A stretch of DNA of 35,712 nucleotides from NCBI GenBank assembly GCA_009843865.1, contig VYCQ01000009.1, forward strand, positions 1 to 35,712, in the 5' to 3' direction. Below, in pieces: positions 32,588 to 35,712 of this stretch (its first letter is position 1; each line of letters begins with the position of its first letter). Source of the DNA: Acidimicrobiia bacterium (GTDB lineage: Bacteria; Actinomycetota; Acidimicrobiia; Acidimicrobiales; Bin134). A model generated the notes under the pieces. It was given only the letters and a program-made list of their open reading frames with translations, was not told where the DNA came from and did not search any database. The position numbers were made by a program, and so were the translations under genes.

Positions 32588-32640
32588 TGAGCTGCTGCGT
32601 CCGAGAGCAGTTATGCTTGTTTGTTGATTGTGGCGCAGCT
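32583..32640 (+). promoter_or_regulatory. Possible internal promoter and leader of rplS
   Basis: A perfect TATAAT (32583-32588) overlaps the trmD stop codon, without a clear -35. The following 70-base leader has two exclusive pairings: CTGCT (32592-32596) with AGCAG (32606-32610), or AGCTGC (32590-32595) with GCAGCT (32635-32640). An L19 leader is a known regulatory element in Firmicutes; resemblance here is only positional. Confidence 0.35.
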
Positions 32641-32659
32641 TTGCAACACGAGGTCTGCT

Positions 32660-33004
32660 ATGAATCTCACCGACATCGTTGATCGTGAATCCCGGCGTAG
32701 CGATATTCCCGATTTCATCTCTGGTGACACAGTAAAAGTGCATGTGCGAGTGGTGGAAGGTAACCGCGAGCGTGTTCAGGTTTTTGAAGGTGTGGTGATT
32801 CGTCGTCAGGGCAGTGGTATTCGCGAGACGTTCACCGCTCGTAAGGTGAGTTTTGGTGTTGGGGTTGAGCGCACGTTTCCTTTGCACTCGCCGATTATTT
32901 CTAAGGTAGAGGTGTCTATGCGCGGTGATGTGCGCAGGGCCAAACTTTATTATTTAAGAGATCGTGTTGGACGCGCTGCTCGAGTGAAAGAAAAGCGCCT
33001 TTAG
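32660..33004 (+). CDS. rplS: 50S ribosomal protein bL19
   Basis: This 114-aa protein lies at the interface between ribosomal subunits. [32 protein letters not shown] and [13 protein letters not shown] match the family, ending in [22 protein letters not shown] 32660, with ACGAGGT six to twelve bases upstream, is chosen over the frame start at 32621, since family similarity begins at MNLTDIV. Length agrees with the usual 113-118. Confidence 0.95.
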   Translation: MNLTDIVDRESRRSDIPDFISGDTVKVHVRVVEGNRERVQVFEGVVIRRQGSGIRETFTARKVSFGVGVERTFPLHSPIISKVEVSMRGDVRRAKLYYLRDRVGRAARVKEKRL

Positions 33005-33039
33005 TTAAGTTGTCACAGGGTGCCCTTAGTTTGGGGGTC

Positions 33040-33399
33040 ATGCCTGATCAACATGTTTCGTATAGGCAAGCCTTAGGTCGTTGGGGAGAGCGTAGAGCAG
33101 AGCGATGGTATCTTCGTCATGGCTATACGGTGTTAGAGCGCAATTGGCGATGCGGTAGGGGTGAGTTGGATGTGATTGTTAGGCGCGGGGCAACGGTGGT
33201 GTTCTGCGAGGTTAAAACCCGCTCTAGTTTGGATTATGGGATGCCCGCAGAAGCTGTCGGTTTTGATAAGCAGCGCAGGATCCGCCAGCTAGCTGCTCAG
33301 TGGTTAGAGCTGCAACCTAGATTATGTTCTTGGCAAACCAGGTTTGATGTGGTTGAGGTTATGGGCCGAGAAATCAGGGTCATTGAGGGGGCGTTTTAG
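33040..33399 (+). CDS. yraN: UPF0102 (YraN) family nuclease-fold protein
   Basis: This 119-aa protein has the small endonuclease-like fold of the YraN family: GRWGERRAERWYLRHGY, then NWRCGRGELDVI, then VFCEVKTRSS, containing the acidic and Lys residues that in restriction-type nucleases bind metal. The cellular role of the family is unsettled. ATG 33040 is chosen; TTG 33010 would add ten unconserved residues. In many actinobacteria lepB and rnhB lie between rplS and this gene; here they do not. Confidence 0.88.
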   Translation: MPDQHVSYRQALGRWGERRAERWYLRHGYTVLERNWRCGRGELDVIVRRGATVVFCEVKTRSSLDYGMPAEAVGFDKQRRIRQLAAQWLELQPRLCSWQTRFDVVEVMGREIRVIEGAF

Positions 33400-33402
33400 G
33401 TT

Positions 33403-33909
33403 TTAGCCAATATCTAGCGGGTCGCCGCAAGAGGGCATGCGGTTGCGATCGGCAAAGGCATCTAGCAAGGCATCAACCCCATCGCCTCTTTCTAGATCGA
33501 TGGTCACCCTAAATTGGCGATCTTCTCCCTCGCGTAGTGCATTGGCATGTGCTTGTCGGTCATTTAGATATGTGTTCCAAGTTTTAAACCATAAACCTAA
33601 CAATTCGCCATCTGCACCAGCGGGGGTTGATGCAGCTAGATCAACGGTCATCTCAGTTAGCACAGCAGTGGCAGCATCAATTTGGTTGGCTCTGTCAGCT
33701 AAGTCCGTTGCTTCTCGGGCCTGAGGTAATTGGGTGAGTTGGTCTCTGGCAGTAGCGCAGCGGACCTCTGCTGCGGCTACCCACGCTCGATTTTGGATGC
33801 GGTCGGGGTTCTCATCGCCAAAGAACCAAATTGTGGCTCCAATCCAGAACAGTCCCGCTAGCACCAGCACGCTAGCTCCCAGTGCGGTGAGTATTTTATT
33901 GGTGTTCAT
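33403..33909 (-). CDS. Hypothetical membrane-anchored extracytoplasmic protein
   Basis: I do not recognise this 168-aa protein. It starts with a short positive segment (NTNK) and one hydrophobic helix at about 7-31, with no cleavage motif evident, so it is probably anchored with its C-terminal part outside. The soluble part is helical, acidic, and has just two cysteines (RCATARDQL and MPSCGDP), which could form one disulfide linking the start and end of the domain. It is convergent with yraN (three bases apart) and divergent from tyrS. Confidence 0.72.
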   Translation of the reverse strand: MNTNKILTALGASVLVLAGLFWIGATIWFFGDENPDRIQNRAWVAAAEVRCATARDQLTQLPQAREATDLADRANQIDAATAVLTEMTVDLAASTPAGADGELLGLWFKTWNTYLNDRQAHANALREGEDRQFRVTIDLERGDGVDALLDAFADRNRMPSCGDPLDIG

Positions 33910-33998
33910 CTGCTCGGGATTGTCCGGTGTAGGTGTTTATAGCTCATTTTGTTGCGGTTTGTTCTTGTTTGGTTGTTGTCTCTCGTAGCATTCTCACA

Positions 33999-35279
33999 GT
34001 GCTTGAAGAACTCCAATCTCGCAGGTTGATTCACGATGCAACCGACATGGATCTTTTGGCGCAACGGCTGAACGGTGATCCAATAAGGGTTTACCACGGT
34101 ATTGACCCTACGGCGGCATCGCTACATCTGGGCAACCTCATCGGGGTGTTGGTGTTGCGGCGTTTGCAGGCAGTAGGCCATCGGCCTATTGCTTTGTTGG
34201 GTGGAGCCACGGGTATGGTGGGCGATCCCAGTGGGCGTTCCGATGAGAGAAACCTGTTGGATGCCGCAACCCTTGAGGCCAATGCTGCTGGTATAACCGC
34301 ACAGCTAGAAGCGCTGTTGGACTTTGATGACATGGTTTTGCTGGTTAACAACTACGACTGGATTCGTAACCTCACTTTGGTTGAGTTTTTGCGCGACACC
34401 GGCAAACACGTCACCGTCAATCAGATGCTTGCTAAGCAATCAGTGCGTAGTCGTATGGATAGTGACATCGGCATTTCTTACACTGAGTTTACTTATATGT
34501 TGATGCAGGCTTATGATTTTTGGTGGCTTCACACGCATTACAGATGTGAGTTGCAAATTGGAGGTTCAGATCAGTGGGGCAACATCGCTGCTGGTGTGGA
34601 TTTGATTAGACGTCGTTCAGGGGTGCAGGTGTACGGGTTCACTTGGCCGTTGCTTACTCGTTCTGATGGTGCCAAATTTGGTAAAACTGCCGAAGGTTCA
34701 GTGTGGTTAGACCCGCAGTGCACCAGTTCGTATCGCTTTCACCAGTATTTTATGCAGGTTCCTGATGCTGACGTGGAACAGATGTTGTTGCAGTTCACGA
34801 TGTTGCCGGTGGGTGAGATTACCGATCTAGTGGCATCGCATAAGCACGATCCGCAGCGTCGCGAGGCTCAGCGCATTTTAGCCAATGAGGTGACAGCACT
34901 TGTACACGGCTCAGCGATGGCAGCAGCAGCAGAGAAGGCCGCTCAAATTCTTTTCGGCTCCCCCATAGATGACATGGACATACCAGCCTTAGAAGCAGTG
35001 GCTGCCGAGGTGCCCACCTCTGTAATTAAGCTTACCGCTGAGGATGGTTTTGATGAGTTTAACAGCAGTTTTGATTTGGTGGAACTTTTAGCTGCTAGTG
35101 GCTTGGCTTCTTCTAAAGGAGATGCTCGTCGGGGTTTGAGAGAAGGATCCATATATGTCAACAATCAGAGGGTTGCTAGTGAGGCGGCAACCGTTTCAAC
35201 CGATCAACTGTTGCATGGGCGGTACTTTTTGCTGCGTCGTGGCAAGCGTCGTTATCACTTGCTGCATGTTCAGCGATAG
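33999..35279 (+). CDS. tyrS: Tyrosyl-tRNA synthetase
   Basis: This 426-aa class-I synthetase charges tRNA-Tyr. The N-terminus MLEELQSRRLIHDAT, the HIGH-equivalent HLGN (43-46), the tyrosine-binding YTEFTYMLMQAYDF, GGSDQWGN, and the KMSKS-equivalent KFGKT (226-230) are visible. A C-terminal S4-like RNA-binding domain follows (LLAASGLASSKGDARRGLREG). GTG 33999 fits the family start; the longer frame from 33933 adds 22 odd hydrophobic residues. TAGCAT (33986-33991) lies seven bases upstream of the GTG, suggesting a leaderless mRNA. HLGN instead of HIGH/HLGH is a small variation. Confidence 0.95.
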   Translation: MLEELQSRRLIHDATDMDLLAQRLNGDPIRVYHGIDPTAASLHLGNLIGVLVLRRLQAVGHRPIALLGGATGMVGDPSGRSDERNLLDAATLEANAAGITAQLEALLDFDDMVLLVNNYDWIRNLTLVEFLRDTGKHVTVNQMLAKQSVRSRMDSDIGISYTEFTYMLMQAYDFWWLHTHYRCELQIGGSDQWGNIAAGVDLIRRRSGVQVYGFTWPLLTRSDGAKFGKTAEGSVWLDPQCTSSYRFHQYFMQVPDADVEQMLLQFTMLPVGEITDLVASHKHDPQRREAQRILANEVTALVHGSAMAAAAEKAAQILFGSPIDDMDIPALEAVAAEVPTSVIKLTAEDGFDEFNSSFDLVELLAASGLASSKGDARRGLREGSIYVNNQRVASEAATVSTDQLLHGRYFLLRRGKRRYHLLHVQR

Positions 35280-35304
35280 AGCACCACGACTTTTATTAAC
35301 TGAG

Positions 35305-35333
35305 TTGACGTTGCGCGTGGTGACCGGTAGCGT
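35305..35333 (+). promoter_or_regulatory. Ribosomal RNA operon promoter
   Basis: TTGACG (35305-35310), a 17-base spacer, and TAGCGT (35328-35333) make a good housekeeping-sigma promoter, preceded by the AT-rich CTTTTATTAAC that could serve as an UP element. Transcription would start near 35340, about 320 bases before 16S rRNA. It begins just after the tyrS stop. Confidence 0.75.
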
Positions 35334-35438
35334 AAGCCTTCACCTCTGAGATGGGTTACCGTTGGTTTCTCGTGTCAGAAGAGCGGGGTTCGGCTTGTCC
35401 GACCCGGTGCGGTACTCCCAGATGGGCCACCGCTTCAC

Positions 35439-35453
35439 GCTCCTTGAAAACGG
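35439..35453 (+). promoter_or_regulatory. boxA-like antitermination element
   Basis: GCTCCTTGAAAACGG resembles the GCTCTTTGAAAAC boxA sequence common in rRNA leaders, which recruits NusB-NusE so that polymerase passes terminators. Its position about 100 bases into the leader is as expected. Assigned by similarity only. Confidence 0.6.
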
Positions 35454-35546
35454 AAGAGAGGACGGAAAAGCCAGTGCGGGCGATGGCTCGGCGCACCTCG
35501 CGTCGATGGCATCGACCTTACACAATTCCAAGAAAACTAAGTCAGG

Positions 35547-35570
35547 AAGGGCATCAGCCCTTTTGATTTT
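35547..35570 (+). terminator. Terminator-like hairpin inside the rRNA leader
   Basis: AAGGGC-ATCA-GCCCTT (35547-35562) is a perfect 6-bp hairpin followed by TTGATTTT. It looks like a weak intrinsic terminator but lies between boxA and 16S rRNA, so it would have to be read through, or it may act as a processing or control site. Confidence 0.45.
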
Positions 35571-35657
35571 CCGGAATCGCTTTGTCTTGCCGAGGCAATT
35601 TAGTGAGACGAGCATTTGATCAAAGGCGATAGCCCCTTGGGGTAATTGCCAGAGATG

Positions 35658-35712
35658 TTGACGGAGAGTTTGATCCTGGCTCAGGACGAACGCTGGCGGC
35701 GTGCCTAACACA
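35658..35712 (+). rRNA. rrs: 16S ribosomal RNA, 5' end only
   Basis: GAGTTTGATCCTGGCTCAG and GACGAACGCTGGCGGCGTGC are universal 16S start sequences. Aligning AGAGTTTGATC with E. coli positions 8-18 places the mature 5' end near 35658. The gene runs out of the window. Confidence 0.95.

Larger units (their letters stand above)
35340..35657 (+). other. 16S rRNA leader region, no gene
   Basis: This stretch lies between the rRNA promoter and mature 16S. Short open frames here have no protein-like character. Several hairpins can be drawn, for example GCGGT (35409-35413) with ACCGC (35429-35433) enclosing CCC/GGG. These fit a transcribed leader that is removed by processing. Confidence 0.7.

Noticed and set aside
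35340-35711. Open frames on both strands in the rRNA leader
   Set aside because: They lie in the transcribed leader and the 16S gene and have no protein-like features.

Overview
This is a 35.7 kb chromosomal housekeeping region of an actinobacterium, most likely a moderate-GC member of Acidimicrobiia. Three things point there. The arginine operon order is argCJBDFRGH. The block DivIVA-like/SepIVA, DUF177, rpmF, plsX, acpP, rnc, fpg-like, smc, ftsY matches actinobacterial chromosomes. The first bases of the 16S rRNA at the right edge (GTGCCTAACACA) are of the type I associate with Acidimicrobiia rather than most other Actinomycetota. The class assignment is inference; the phylum is well supported. 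No insertion sequence, phage gene, CRISPR array or other mobile element was seen.

Layout. Positions 1-2111 hold the 3' part of an initiator tRNA, dcd (minus), tRNA-Gly(CCC) and a phosphomannomutase gene (minus). A DUF1295 membrane protein follows. Positions 3038-11430 are the complete arginine operon from N-acetylglutamyl-phosphate reductase to argininosuccinate lyase, including its repressor argR. All eight genes are joined by 4-nt stop/start overlaps, and a palindromic ArgR-like operator lies before argC. Positions 11503-14215 hold an alkyladenine glycosylase, a small membrane protein, a stand-alone RAM-domain protein (minus), galE and a degenerate cold-shock-domain protein (minus). Positions 14346-20449 hold a FakA/YloV-type DAK2 protein, recG, rsmD, coaD, a DivIVA-like coiled-coil protein and DUF177. 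Positions 20609-27084 hold rpmF, plsX, acpP, rnc, an Fpg-like protein that lacks the catalytic residues, and smc. Positions 27101-30999 hold a membrane-anchored HtrA-type protease and the two SRP GTPases ftsY and ffh. Positions 31106-33399 are rpsP-khpA-trmD-rplS-yraN, without rimM. A small membrane-anchored protein (minus) and tyrS come next. The window ends with a ribosomal RNA promoter, a leader with a boxA-like element, and the start of 16S rRNA.

The genes fall into arginine synthesis, lipid building (FakA-like, PlsX, ACP, CoaD), nucleic-acid maintenance (RecG, Mpg, RNase III, SMC), protein export (FtsY, Ffh) and ribosome/tRNA production. I see no undescribed multi-gene defence or metabolic system. 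The most interesting signals are small. (1) A geometrically classic H-type pseudoknot lies in the rpsP leader. (2) The acpP leader has two hairpins and a competing pairing downstream of a perfect TATAAT. (3) An Fpg/Nei family protein has lost the N-terminal Pro-Glu and other key residues. (4) A cold-shock-fold protein lacks both RNP motifs. (5) Short tandem duplications of 15-18 bp recur at protein termini and in a leader.
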